A DNA stretch of 13,738 nt from Muribaculaceae bacterium (GTDB lineage Bacteria; Bacteroidota; Bacteroidia; Bacteroidales; Muribaculaceae): the NCBI GenBank assembly GCA_021443235.1, contig JABUUJ010000022.1, positions 28,282 through 42,019 of the forward strand, read 5' to 3'. Both the position numbers and the translations under genes were made by a program. The notes beneath the pieces are model-generated. The model saw only the letters and a program-made list of their open reading frames with translations. It did not search any database and was not told the origin of the DNA. Shown one piece after another: positions 5,936-13,089 of the stretch. The first letter of the stretch is position 1, and each line of letters starts with the position of its first letter.

Positions 5936-8023
5936 ATGATGAGAAAATGGTGTTACATAGCGTTGATGATTGTGGCTGGCTGGCTGTTGCAGGCCTGCGA
6001 CGACGGCGACCTGCTGAGGACCGTCGTGGTGAGCAACGACAGCTTCAGGCTGAGCGGCGACAGCCTTGTGATGGGCGACACCATTATCTACTCGCGCGAC
6101 GGTTACACCATCCACTCCAATGTGCTCGACGACAACGGTGAGGAGCGCAGCCTCGTATTGTCGAAAGACGACAAATTGCTCTTGGGACTGCACACCGATC
6201 ACCAACTCATCAACGCCCTGTCGACGATGAGTGCCATCATCGTTGCCGATGAGCGAAACCTGCAGTTTGAGACCAGCAACGACCTTTATGACGCCATTGG
6301 GATGACGCTGTGCTACACCGACCCCGCCTTGTCGATGCGTCTGCTCAAGTCGCGAGTGAAAGACATGATGCTCGTGGGTCGCGACAACGACTACTACCCC
6401 GCCCACAACGACCGCCTAAACTGGCTCACCGCGGCATGGCGCGTGTATCAGGTCACTGGCGACAAAGAGTGGATGAAATTTGCCTACCAAGTGGGAGTGA
6501 ACACCCTTGAGAGCGAGACCGACGTGATGTATAACGAGCGCAACGGGCTGGTGCGCGGCAGCAGCAGCGACGACACGCCGCTCACGGCCATGCTCCCGGC
6601 CTGGATGAGCGACAACGACGTGTTCTCAAGCTACACGCTCAACAACAATATCCAGACAGCCTACGCGCTGCGGGCCATGGCCGAGATGGCGAGCGACATG
6701 GGAAACACCGAGTTGGAGGAGACCTACGACGAGTGGGCGAAGCACCTCATCGAGGCCATCAACGAGCAGATGTGGTATGAGAGCGAGGGGCAATACACCG
6801 CCATGCTCTATGGCAAGTTGGGCTCGTTGCACGCACCGTGCGGCGACAACCGCGCCCAGGCCCTGGCAGTGATGTGGGGCATTGCCGACGACGACGACCG
6901 CGGCATCAACATCATGATGAAGACACCGACGACACTGTGCGGCATCAACACCTTCTACCCGGCGCGTTTCCACACTACCGACCCATGCCTGAACGAGCAG
7001 TCGTGGGGGCTGACGCAGGGACTGTGGAACCTGGCTGCGGCCCGCGTCGACAACGACAACGCGCTGCGCTATGGGCTGGCGGCGCTGTGGAGGGCTCAGG
7101 CGCTTTACTCCACCCTGATTGTCAACAAGGGTACGGCGAGCCTCGACGTGCAGTGCGCGATAAGCAACCTGGCGATGACCTACCGCATCGTGTGCGGCAT
7201 GGAATTTGAGAGCGGCGGCATCAAGTTTGACCCCGACATCCCCAGTTTCTTCAACGGCGAAAAACAGCTCATGGGATTTAAATATCGTGGCGCCACGCTC
7301 GACATCACGGTGAAAGGTGTGGGGCACGACGTGGACTTTATCTTGCTCGATGGCAAGCGCATAGAGGGTAGTTTCATCGCTGCCGAGAAGTTCAAAGGTC
7401 GCCACGAAATCATCATCACGATGAAAGAGGGAGTGCACAACCCTCAGAAGATCACCATAGTAACCCGCAACACAGCGCTGCCCGAGGAGCCCATAGTGAC
7501 GTGGAACGGCGACAGCAGCAACATTTTCAACTTCAACCGGTCGCTGGCCTACAAGATGGTGGTTGACGGCAAGCGAATGTATAGCATCGACTCGACATTT
7601 GCCGCGCCACAAACGCAGGGTTACTGCGAGATTGCCGTCGTGGCGGCAAACAACCGCTGCTTCAGTTACACGTCGCGGCCCTACATCTGGAGTGGGCAGA
7701 AGTATCACTATATCGCCATCCCCGACTCGCTGGCTGCGCGCGACACTATAAATATTGATGTGAATGTGGCTGAGGCAGGCACTTACCTGCTAAACTTGAA
7801 CTATATCTCGCCACGCAGCGCATGTGATGTGAGGGCCGTGACTGCCAACACGCACCAGCAGGGCATATTGGTGATGGCGGGGTTGCACAGCGACAGCATA
7901 GCCAGCCAGAGCAGCATCGTGCTTGTGGACTTGCTGCGCGACCACAACACCATTGGGATTACCACCCACCGCGCCTCGCGCAACCACGCCACCCCCCTGA
8001 GCATCAACCTCTTCAAGAAGTGA
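5936..8023 (+). CDS. Surface lipoprotein with six-hairpin glycosidase-like domain
   Basis: 695 residues from the first ATG; the second ATG (5939) is equally possible. The signal peptide MMRKWCYIALMIVAGWLLQAC ends in a lipobox with Cys21. The mature end CDDGD is rich in Asp, resembling the Bacteroidota signal for export to the outer face of the outer membrane. Residues about 70-420 look like an (alpha/alpha) barrel of six-hairpin glycosidases: repeated helical pairs, HNDRLNWLTAAWRVYQVTGDKEW (157-179), YTLNNNIQTAYALRAMAEMA (233-252) and LNEQSWGLTQGLWNLAAAR (352-370). Residues 430-515 and about 595-695 look like beta-sandwich domains. The closest guess is an MGH1/GH63/amylo-alpha-glucosidase-like enzyme acting on glycans; substrate and catalytic residues are not identified. 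No SusC/SusD genes are visible beside it. It appears to be a single-gene unit. Confidence 0.7.
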   Translation: MMRKWCYIALMIVAGWLLQACDDGDLLRTVVVSNDSFRLSGDSLVMGDTIIYSRDGYTIHSNVLDDNGEERSLVLSKDDKLLLGLHTDHQLINALSTMSAIIVADERNLQFETSNDLYDAIGMTLCYTDPALSMRLLKSRVKDMMLVGRDNDYYPAHNDRLNWLTAAWRVYQVTGDKEWMKFAYQVGVNTLESETDVMYNERNGLVRGSSSDDTPLTAMLPAWMSDNDVFSSYTLNNNIQTAYALRAMAEMASDMGNTELEETYDEWAKHLIEAINEQMWYESEGQYTAMLYGKLGSLHAPCGDNRAQALAVMWGIADDDDRGINIMMKTPTTLCGINTFYPARFHTTDPCLNEQSWGLTQGLWNLAAARVDNDNALRYGLAALWRAQALYSTLIVNKGTASLDVQCAISNLAMTYRIVCGMEFESGGIKFDPDIPSFFNGEKQLMGFKYRGATLDITVKGVGHDVDFILLDGKRIEGSFIAAEKFKGRHEIIITMKEGVHNPQKITIVTRNTALPEEPIVTWNGDSSNIFNFNRSLAYKMVVDGKRMYSIDSTFAAPQTQGYCEIAVVAANNRCFSYTSRPYIWSGQKYHYIAIPDSLAARDTINIDVNVAEAGTYLLNLNYISPRSACDVRAVTANTHQQGILVMAGLHSDSIASQSSIVLVDLLRDHNTIGITTHRASRNHATPLSINLFKK

Positions 8024-8062
8024 CATTGACATTGACATTGACGTTGACTTTGACTTTGACCT
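8021..8062 (+). repeat. Seven tandem TGACNT hexamers starting at the lipoprotein stop codon
   Basis: The stop codon TGA at 8021-8023 is the first base triplet of TGACAT x3, TGACGT, TGACTT x2, TGACCT. Since the unit is 6 bp, TGA stays in frame seven times (8021, 8027, 8033, 8039, 8045, 8051, 8057). The array abuts the terminator hairpin. Confidence 0.9.
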
Positions 8063-8090
8063 TTTTCGCTACGCGAAAAGGGGTGTTTTT
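8060..8090 (+). terminator. Intrinsic terminator between convergent genes
   Basis: CCTTTTTCGC (8060-8069), loop TAC, and GCGAAAAGG (8073-8081) form a stem with one bulged T. It is followed by GGGTG and then a T6 run (8086-8091). It would end the lipoprotein transcript and overlaps the end of the convergent cstA gene. On the minus strand no T tract follows, so bidirectional action is less certain. Confidence 0.65.
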
Positions 8091-9427
8091 TAATGGGAGA
8101 GGGTGGCCCAGAGGTTGAGGCCTTCGGGGGCGAGGAGGATGTAGGAGATGCTGACGGCAGTCATGAAGAGGGCCGGGATGAGCGCAATCCAGTAGTTACG
8201 GCCGTTGCGTCGCAACCACAGGACGGCGGTCCACAGCATGATGCACGCCACGGTTTGGTTGCACCATGCAAAGTAGCGCCACAGGACACTGAAATCGAGG
8301 TATAGCAGCAGCGCCGCGCAAGCAAATAGCGGAATGCTGAGCAAAATGCGCTTTGCCACCTTAGCTTGATTGAGCTTGACAAAATCGGCAACGATGAGTC
8401 GGGCGCTGCGGAAGGCAGTGTCGCCGCTGGTGATGGGCGCCAAAATCACGCCCAGCACAGCCAAAGCCGCGCCCAGCGCCCCCATCCACGAAGAGCAAAT
8501 CTTATTGACCACAACAGCGGGCGTGCCCATGTCGGCCAGCTCCTTGTAGCCGCCGGCAAACTTGATAGCCGCAGCCGCCCAGATTAGAGCCACGATGCCC
8601 TCGGTAATCATCGAGCCGTAGAACACCTTTCGGCCATGACACTCGTTTTTGATGCATCGCGCCATGAGAGGCGACTGGGTGGCGTGGAAGCCGCTAATCG
8701 CGCCGCAAGCGATGGTGACGCACATCATGGGGAAGACGGGAAGCCCCTGTGGATGGCAGCTTGCGATGCCGTCGGTCACCTCGGGTATGGATCCTGGCTG
8801 CAAGAAAATGCCCCCCAGCACACCCACCGCCATCACAAGCATCGCAAAGCCGAAAATGGGGTACAGATGTCCGATGATAGAGTCGATGGGGAAAACTGTC
8901 GCCAAAATGAAATATATTGCTATCACAACCAGCCACATACCCTGGCTCGACCACGAGAAGTCGTTGGTGAGATGGAACATCAGGTCGGCCGACGTGACCG
9001 TAAACACAGTGCCTACAAGCACCAGCAGCACGAGCGCAAACACACACATCACCACCTTCATGTTGCGCCCCATCTGCGAGCCCACGATGTCGGGGAGCGA
9101 CGCGCCGTCGAGGCGCACTGAAATCATGCCCGCCATGTAGTCGTGCACAGCGCCCGCAAAAATGCTTCCAAAGACAATCCACACAAAAGCCGCGGGCCCA
9201 TAGAGGATGCCGAGAATCGCACCGAAGATAGGTCCTGTGCCAGCGATGTTAAGGAATTGGATGAGAAACACTTTCCATAGCGGCATAGGGGTATAGTCGA
9301 CGTCGTCGCGCCTGGTGACGCACGGCATCTTGTTGTCTTCGTTAGGTCCAAATGCTCGGTCAACTATCGAGCCATAGACGAAATAGCCCAGGATGAGCAG
9401 GAAGATTGAAGCGACAAAAGAAATCAT
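8090..9427 (-). CDS. CstA-family carrier (carbon starvation protein; peptide/pyruvate transporter)
   Basis: 445 residues from ATG 9427-9425 (MISFVASIFLLILGYFVYG). A typical inner-membrane protein with about a dozen hydrophobic segments. CstA signatures are NIAGTGPIFGAILG (60-73), GAVHDYMAGMISVRLDG (92-108), SGFHATQSPLMARCIKNE (245-262) and APITSGDTAFRSARLIVADF (330-349). The family includes E. coli CstA and BtsT, which take up peptides and pyruvate. This protein is much shorter than the roughly 700-residue E. coli form and matches the short form seen in anaerobes. Its substrate cannot be read from the sequence. The open frame continues upstream to 9652, but those codons cross the gene's own promoter and the his leader, so the start at 9427 was chosen. 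It is transcribed alone, divergent from the his operon and convergent with the lipoprotein gene. Confidence 0.88.
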   Translation of the reverse strand: MISFVASIFLLILGYFVYGSIVDRAFGPNEDNKMPCVTRRDDVDYTPMPLWKVFLIQFLNIAGTGPIFGAILGILYGPAAFVWIVFGSIFAGAVHDYMAGMISVRLDGASLPDIVGSQMGRNMKVVMCVFALVLLVLVGTVFTVTSADLMFHLTNDFSWSSQGMWLVVIAIYFILATVFPIDSIIGHLYPIFGFAMLVMAVGVLGGIFLQPGSIPEVTDGIASCHPQGLPVFPMMCVTIACGAISGFHATQSPLMARCIKNECHGRKVFYGSMITEGIVALIWAAAAIKFAGGYKELADMGTPAVVVNKICSSWMGALGAALAVLGVILAPITSGDTAFRSARLIVADFVKLNQAKVAKRILLSIPLFACAALLLYLDFSVLWRYFAWCNQTVACIMLWTAVLWLRRNGRNYWIALIPALFMTAVSISYILLAPEGLNLWATLSH

Positions 9428-9478
9428 ATTATATGATAAAAGTTGTGCTGATTGCAGGGAGTAGCAACAAAACGGGTG

Positions 9479-9509
9479 CAAAGTTAGCAATAATATAAGG
9501 AAAAGGAAA
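9479..9509 (-). promoter_or_regulatory. Promoter of the CstA-family gene
   Basis: On the minus strand, TTTC (9509-9506), a 19-bp spacer and TAACTTTG (9486-9479) fit the Bacteroidota pattern with one mismatch. Transcription would start near 9474, about 47 nt before the start codon. Its upstream box lies 16 bp from the upstream box of the divergent his promoter. Confidence 0.65.
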
Positions 9510-9525
9510 GAAAAAGCGGACAATA

Positions 9526-9557
9526 TTTGTGAAATTTGGGAAAAATGCCTAAATTTG
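9526..9557 (+). promoter_or_regulatory. Promoter of the histidine operon
   Basis: TTTG (9526-9529), a 20-bp spacer and TAAATTTG (9550-9557) are a perfect Bacteroidota promoter. Transcription should start near 9562-9565, just before the his leader peptide ORF at 9581. The leader RNA to hisG would be about 215 nt. Confidence 0.8.
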
Positions 9558-9580
9558 CGACAAAATTGAAGCAAACAGAT

Positions 9581-9631
9581 ATGAAAACGGCGTCGAAGCA
9601 TCATCCCCATCTTCACCATCACTGCTTGTGA
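9581..9631 (+). CDS. hisL: His operon leader peptide (six His codons in 16)
   Basis: ATG to TGA, encoding MKTASKHHPHLHHHCL. His is at positions 7, 8, 10, 12, 13 and 14 (codons 9599-9622), a density that is very unlikely by chance directly in front of hisG. It follows the his promoter by about 25 nt and precedes a terminator. The role is that of the enteric HisL: the peptide is not needed as such, but its translation senses charged tRNA-His. With little charged tRNA-His the ribosome stalls within 9599-9622 and leaves the RNA from 9623 free for the antiterminator. Otherwise the ribosome runs to the stop at 9629-9631 and masks that arm. No Shine-Dalgarno sequence is seen; the upstream DNA is A-rich (GAAGCAAACAGAT). 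The gene is too short for ordinary ORF callers and is probably unannotated in related genomes. Confidence 0.88.
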   Translation: MKTASKHHPHLHHHCL

Positions 9632-9708
9632 GGGAAGGCTGGCTGTGCACACTCAACGCATTACACCCGATTTCATGACCTGGTTAGACGGCTTTCCTGT
9701 GACAAGCA
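9623..9708 (+). promoter_or_regulatory. Antiterminator structure of the his attenuator
   Basis: TGCTTGT (9623-9629) can pair with ACAAGCA (9702-9708), and GGGAAGGCTG (9632-9641) with CGGCTTTCCT (9689-9698; three G-T pairs). They are separated by a small internal loop (GA against GTG). These 17 pairs consume the left arm and the loop of the terminator at 9688-9728, so the two folds exclude each other. The left side begins right after the last His codon and spans the leader stop codon, exactly where a terminating ribosome would block it. Confidence 0.75.
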
Positions 9709-9728
9709 AGGGAGGTCGTGATTTTTTT
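9688..9728 (+). terminator. Attenuator terminator before hisG
   Basis: ACGGCTTTCCT (9688-9698) pairs with AGGGAGGTCGT (9709-9719) over 11 bp, including three G-T pairs, with a 10-nt loop GTGACAAGCA. GA and seven T (9722-9728) follow. There is no full-length gene upstream on this strand that it could end, only the leader peptide, so it is an attenuator rather than an operon end. Confidence 0.8.
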
Positions 9729-9780
9729 GATAAAAGACTAATTGATTTTGACAAGTATAACCAAAAACAGATATTACACT

Positions 9781-10635
9781 ATGTTACGCATTGCAGTACA
9801 ATCAAAAGGCCGCCTCTATGACGAGACGATGGACCTGCTCAAAGCCGCTGGCATCAAGCTCGTTGCGGTGAAACGCACCCTGCTGGTGCCGTCGCGCAAT
9901 TTCCCTGTGGAACTGCTGTTCCTGCGCGACGACGACATCCCTGCCTCGGTGGCAAGCGGCACGGCCGACGTGGGCATCGTGGGCCTGAACGAAGTGCTTG
10001 AGAAGCGGCAGTATGTCAACGTGCTGCGTCCGTTGGGATTCTCGCGTTGCCGCCTGTCGCTCGCCATTCCCAAGGACGAGGAATACACCGGTCTTGAGTG
10101 GTTTAACGGCAAGACTATTGCCACGTCTTATCCCAACGTGCTCAACGAGTTTCTCGAGAAGCAAAACATCGACGCGTGTGTGCACGAGATTAGCGGCAGC
10201 GTTGAGGTGGCACCCGGCATAGGCATGGCCGACGGCATCTTCGACATTGTGTCGAGTGGCGGCACCCTCATCAGCAACAACCTGAAGGAGGTGGAGACTG
10301 TGATCGACAGCGAGGCGGTGCTAATAGGCAACGACAAGTATCTCAACGACGAGAAACGCGAGGTGCTCGACGAGCTCATCTTCCGCATCGAGGCAGTCAA
10401 GGCCGCCGAGAAGAAGAAATACATGCTGATGAACGTGCCGCTTGACAAACTCGACGCCGTGCTCGAGATTTTGCCCGGAATCAAGAGTCCCACCATCCTG
10501 CCACTGGCCGACGACCGGTGGCGCTCGGTGCATGCCGTGCTCGACGAGAAAGACCTGTGGAGCGTTATCAACCAGTTGAAGAACGTGGGCGCCGAGGGCA
10601 TCCTCGTGCTCAACATAGAAGAGATGGTGCCATGA
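9781..10635 (+). CDS. hisG: ATP phosphoribosyltransferase HisG (long form)
   Basis: 284 residues from ATG 9781 (MLRIAVQSKGRLYDETMDLL); an in-frame TTG at 9742 lies too close after the attenuator and is rejected. HisG joins ATP and PRPP to give phosphoribosyl-ATP, the first and committed step of histidine synthesis. The catalytic part includes SKGRL (8-12), TADVGIVGLNEVLE (61-74) and the PRPP-binding loop DGIFDIVSSGGTLISN (151-166). Residues about 210-284 form the C-terminal ACT-like regulatory domain (IKSPTILPL 234-242, GAEGILVLNIEEMV), so this is the hexameric, histidine-inhibited long form that does not need HisZ. The stop overlaps the hisD start by 4 nt (ATGA at 10632-10635). The gene is thus under both feedback control (by family knowledge) and the attenuator just upstream. 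Confidence 0.96.
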   Translation: MLRIAVQSKGRLYDETMDLLKAAGIKLVAVKRTLLVPSRNFPVELLFLRDDDIPASVASGTADVGIVGLNEVLEKRQYVNVLRPLGFSRCRLSLAIPKDEEYTGLEWFNGKTIATSYPNVLNEFLEKQNIDACVHEISGSVEVAPGIGMADGIFDIVSSGGTLISNNLKEVETVIDSEAVLIGNDKYLNDEKREVLDELIFRIEAVKAAEKKKYMLMNVPLDKLDAVLEILPGIKSPTILPLADDRWRSVHAVLDEKDLWSVINQLKNVGAEGILVLNIEEMVP

Positions 10636-11924
10636 ACGTGACACACTATCCCAGCCACGAACAGTGGCCCGGCCTGATGCTCCGCGCCGCAACGGTGACC
10701 AGCGACGCAAGGGCAGCGGTGGCCGACATAATTGTCAATGTGCGACAACACGGCGACGAGGCATTGCGCGACTATGCGCGCCGCTTCGACAACGTAGAGC
10801 TCGGCTCGCTGGTGGTGAGTGACGAAGAGATTGCGCAAGCCGCCGAGCTTGTGAGCGACGACCTGAAGCACTCCATCAAGCAGGCAAAAGCCAATATCGA
10901 GGCGTTTCACCAAGCACAACGCATGCACGACATAGAGGTAGAGACCATGCCCGGCGTGACCTGCACCCAGCGCGCCGTGCCCATCACGAGCGTGGGGCTG
11001 TATGTGCCAGGCGGCAACTCACCTCTGTTTTCCACCGTGCTGATGCTCGCCGTGCCTGCGCGAGTGGCAGGGTGCAAGCGAGTGGTGATGTGCACGCCCG
11101 CTCGCCGCGACGGCACAGTGCATCCCGCCATCCTCTACACGGCGGCGCTGTGTGGCGTTGACGCGGTGTATAAAGTAGGTGGCGCACAGGCTATTGCGGC
11201 AATGGCCGTAGGCACCGAGACGATAGGCGCAGTGAGCAAGATATTCGGTCCTGGCAACCGCTGGGTGATGGAGGCGAAGATGCAAGTGAGCAGCGCAGGC
11301 GTTGCCATCGACATGCCCGCAGGTCCCAGCGAGGTGCTCATCATCGCCGACGAGCACGCCGAGGCCAGCCACGTTGCGAGCGACTTCCTGTCGCAGGCCG
11401 AGCATGGCCCCGACAGCCAAAGCATGCTGCTCACCACAAGTCTCGAGCTCGCCCAACAGCTGCCCGAAGTGATTGAAGAGTTGCTGAACAGGTTGCCACG
11501 TCGCGAAATGATGGAGAAATCGCTTAGCCACAGCCACATAATAGTGCTACAGAGCGACGAGGAGATGATGGAGTTCTCAAATGCCTATGCGCCCGAGCAC
11601 CTCATCATCAACCACGAGAAGGCGTGCGAACTGGCGCAGAAAGTGGAGAATGCCGGAAGCGTGTTCCTTGGGCCCTACTCGCCCGAGAGCGCAGGCGACT
11701 ATGCCAGCGGCACCAACCACACGCTACCCACAAGTGGCTATGCCACAGCCTATAGCGGAGTGAATTTGGACAGTTTTATCAAGAAAATCACTTTCCAGCG
11801 ACTCACTCAAGAAGGCATTAAAGGATTGGCACACACCGTGATGACGATGGCCGAGGCCGAGGACCTGATGGCGCATCGCCTTGCTGTGGAAGTGAGGGTA
11901 GGCCCCTACGGGGCTATTGGCTAA
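10632..11924 (+). CDS. hisD: Histidinol dehydrogenase HisD
   Basis: 430 residues, starting at the ATG that overlaps the hisG stop. It oxidises histidinol to histidine with two NAD in the last steps of the pathway and needs zinc. Sites visible by alignment with E. coli: zinc ligands Gln255 and His258 (SQAEHGPDSQ), Asp356 (SAGDYASGTNH) and His415 (LMAHRLAVEV); catalytic Glu322-His323 (APEHL). The NAD-binding region includes VPGGNSP (125-131), KVGGAQAIAAMAVGT (181-195) and IFGPGNRWV (204-212). Length and all key residues are normal. The ATGA overlap points to translational coupling with hisG. The stop codon lies inside a tandem heptamer repeat. Confidence 0.97.
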   Translation: MNVTHYPSHEQWPGLMLRAATVTSDARAAVADIIVNVRQHGDEALRDYARRFDNVELGSLVVSDEEIAQAAELVSDDLKHSIKQAKANIEAFHQAQRMHDIEVETMPGVTCTQRAVPITSVGLYVPGGNSPLFSTVLMLAVPARVAGCKRVVMCTPARRDGTVHPAILYTAALCGVDAVYKVGGAQAIAAMAVGTETIGAVSKIFGPGNRWVMEAKMQVSSAGVAIDMPAGPSEVLIIADEHAEASHVASDFLSQAEHGPDSQSMLLTTSLELAQQLPEVIEELLNRLPRREMMEKSLSHSHIIVLQSDEEMMEFSNAYAPEHLIINHEKACELAQKVENAGSVFLGPYSPESAGDYASGTNHTLPTSGYATAYSGVNLDSFIKKITFQRLTQEGIKGLAHTVMTMAEAEDLMAHRLAVEVRVGPYGAIG

Positions 11925-11949
11925 TGGCTAATGGCTAATGGCTAATGGC
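11919..11949 (+). repeat. Tandem heptamer GGCTAAT x4.4 across the hisD stop
   Basis: Four exact GGCTAAT units (11919-11946) plus GGC. The first unit supplies the last Gly codon and the TAA stop of hisD. Since the stop is in the first unit, copy-number change would leave the protein unaltered and only alter the hisD-hisC gap. Confidence 0.9.
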
Positions 11950-12010
11950 GGGGAATGTTTATTATTCAGATATTTTATTATTGAGATTATTCAAAATATT
12001 AGAATCGATT

Positions 12011-12042
12011 CAAGTATTCAAATATTGAAGTATTAAAGTATT
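12011..12042 (+). repeat. Degenerate octamer tandem repeat before hisC
   Basis: CAAGTATT, CAAATATT, GAAGTATT, AAAGTATT follow each other directly, ending 6 bp before the hisC ATG. The whole hisD-hisC gap (11950-12048) is very AT-rich compared with the genes around it. No clear TTTG / TAnnTTTG promoter was found in it. Confidence 0.75.
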
Positions 12043-12048
12043 GATTTT

Positions 12049-13077
12049 ATGGATTTAGAGAAGCTTGTTAGGAGCAATATATTGAAGTTGGAGCCTTACA
12101 GCTCGGCGCGTAGCGAGTTCAGTGGGACGGCGAGTGTGTGGCTTGATGCCAACGAGAGTCCGTTTAACGGGCCATTCAACCGTTACCCCGACCCGTTGCA
12201 GCTGAAGTTGAAGCAGCTCATCGCGCAGCTCAAGGGCGTGGCGGTGGAAAGCACATTTGTGGGCAACGGCAGCGATGAGTGTATCGACCTTATGTACAGG
12301 ATATTCTGCCGCCCTGGCGTGGACAATGTGGTGGCGATGTCGCCCAGCTATGGCATGTATCAGGTGTGTGCCGACGTCAACGATGTGGAGTACCGCAAAG
12401 TGCCGCTTAACGACGATTTCAGCATCGATTTTGACGGAATGCTTGCCGCTGCCGACGAGAACACCAAAGTGATGTGGATATGCTCTCCCAACAACCCCAC
12501 CGGCAGCGCCGCCGAAGCCGAGGACCTTGCGAAATTTGCGCAACGCGCTGAGTGCATTGTGGTTATCGACGAGGCATATATCGATTTCTCGTCAAAGCCA
12601 TCGATGCTCGGCCGCCTGCACGAGCTGCCCAACGTGGTGGTGATGCAAACACTGTCGAAGGCGTGGGGAAGTGCCGGCGTGCGCTGCGGCATGGCTTTCG
12701 CACAGCCCGCCATCATCGCGCTGATGAACAATGTGAAGTATCCCTATAACGTAAACATGCTAACGCAACAGTTTGCCATAGAGCGACTTAGGCGGCATGA
12801 TGAGGTTGCCCAGCAAGTAAAGACACTGCTTGCCGAACGTGACTGGCTCATCGGGCAGCTGGGGCAGACGTCGTGCGTGAAACACATCTACCCTACCGAC
12901 GCCAACTTTGTGCTCGTGCGCGTGACCGACGCCAACGCCATTTACAACGCGTTGCTGCGACAGGGCATCGTGGTGCGCAACCGCAGCCGCGTGGAGAAGT
13001 GCGAAGGTTGCCTGCGCATCACCGTGGGCACACACGACGAGAACGAGACACTGATGAAACATTTGCAAGAGTTTTAA
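12049..13077 (+). CDS. hisC: Histidinol-phosphate aminotransferase HisC
   Basis: 342 residues. A PLP-dependent class I/II aminotransferase that converts imidazole-acetol phosphate and glutamate into histidinol phosphate. Visible sites: YPDP substrate-side loop (46-49), GNGSDE (72-77), NNPTG (148-152), Asp174 in VVIDEAY, the Schiff-base lysine Lys204 in TLSKAWGSAGVRCG, and the carboxylate-binding Arg323 in CLRITVGT. N-terminal L-x-ANE-x-P (residues 32-38) is typical. The gene follows hisD after a 124-bp AT-rich gap with two small tandem repeats, and hisB follows after 12 nt, so it appears to belong to the same operon. The length is normal for the short Bacteroidota HisC. Broad-specificity aromatic aminotransferases are related, but the operon context settles the role. 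Confidence 0.96.
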   Translation: MDLEKLVRSNILKLEPYSSARSEFSGTASVWLDANESPFNGPFNRYPDPLQLKLKQLIAQLKGVAVESTFVGNGSDECIDLMYRIFCRPGVDNVVAMSPSYGMYQVCADVNDVEYRKVPLNDDFSIDFDGMLAAADENTKVMWICSPNNPTGSAAEAEDLAKFAQRAECIVVIDEAYIDFSSKPSMLGRLHELPNVVVMQTLSKAWGSAGVRCGMAFAQPAIIALMNNVKYPYNVNMLTQQFAIERLRRHDEVAQQVKTLLAERDWLIGQLGQTSCVKHIYPTDANFVLVRVTDANAIYNALLRQGIVVRNRSRVEKCEGCLRITVGTHDENETLMKHLQEF

Positions 13078-13089
13078 AACACTGAAAAC

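Noticed and set aside
9428..9652. 75-residue N-terminal extension of the CstA-family protein
   Set aside because: The extra codons cross the gene's own promoter, the divergent his promoter and the his leader peptide. The hydrophobic core typical of the family begins at MISFVAS (9427).
9742..9780. TTG start adding 13 residues to HisG
   Set aside because: HisG proteins begin at about MLRIAVQSKGRL, and ATG 9781 gives the usual length.
10518..10631. Longer HisD start inside hisG
   Set aside because: The ATGA overlap at 10632-10635 and the usual HisD length support the later start.
11950..12048. Separate promoter for hisC
   Set aside because: No TAnnTTTG box with a suitably spaced TTTG was found in this AT-rich gap.
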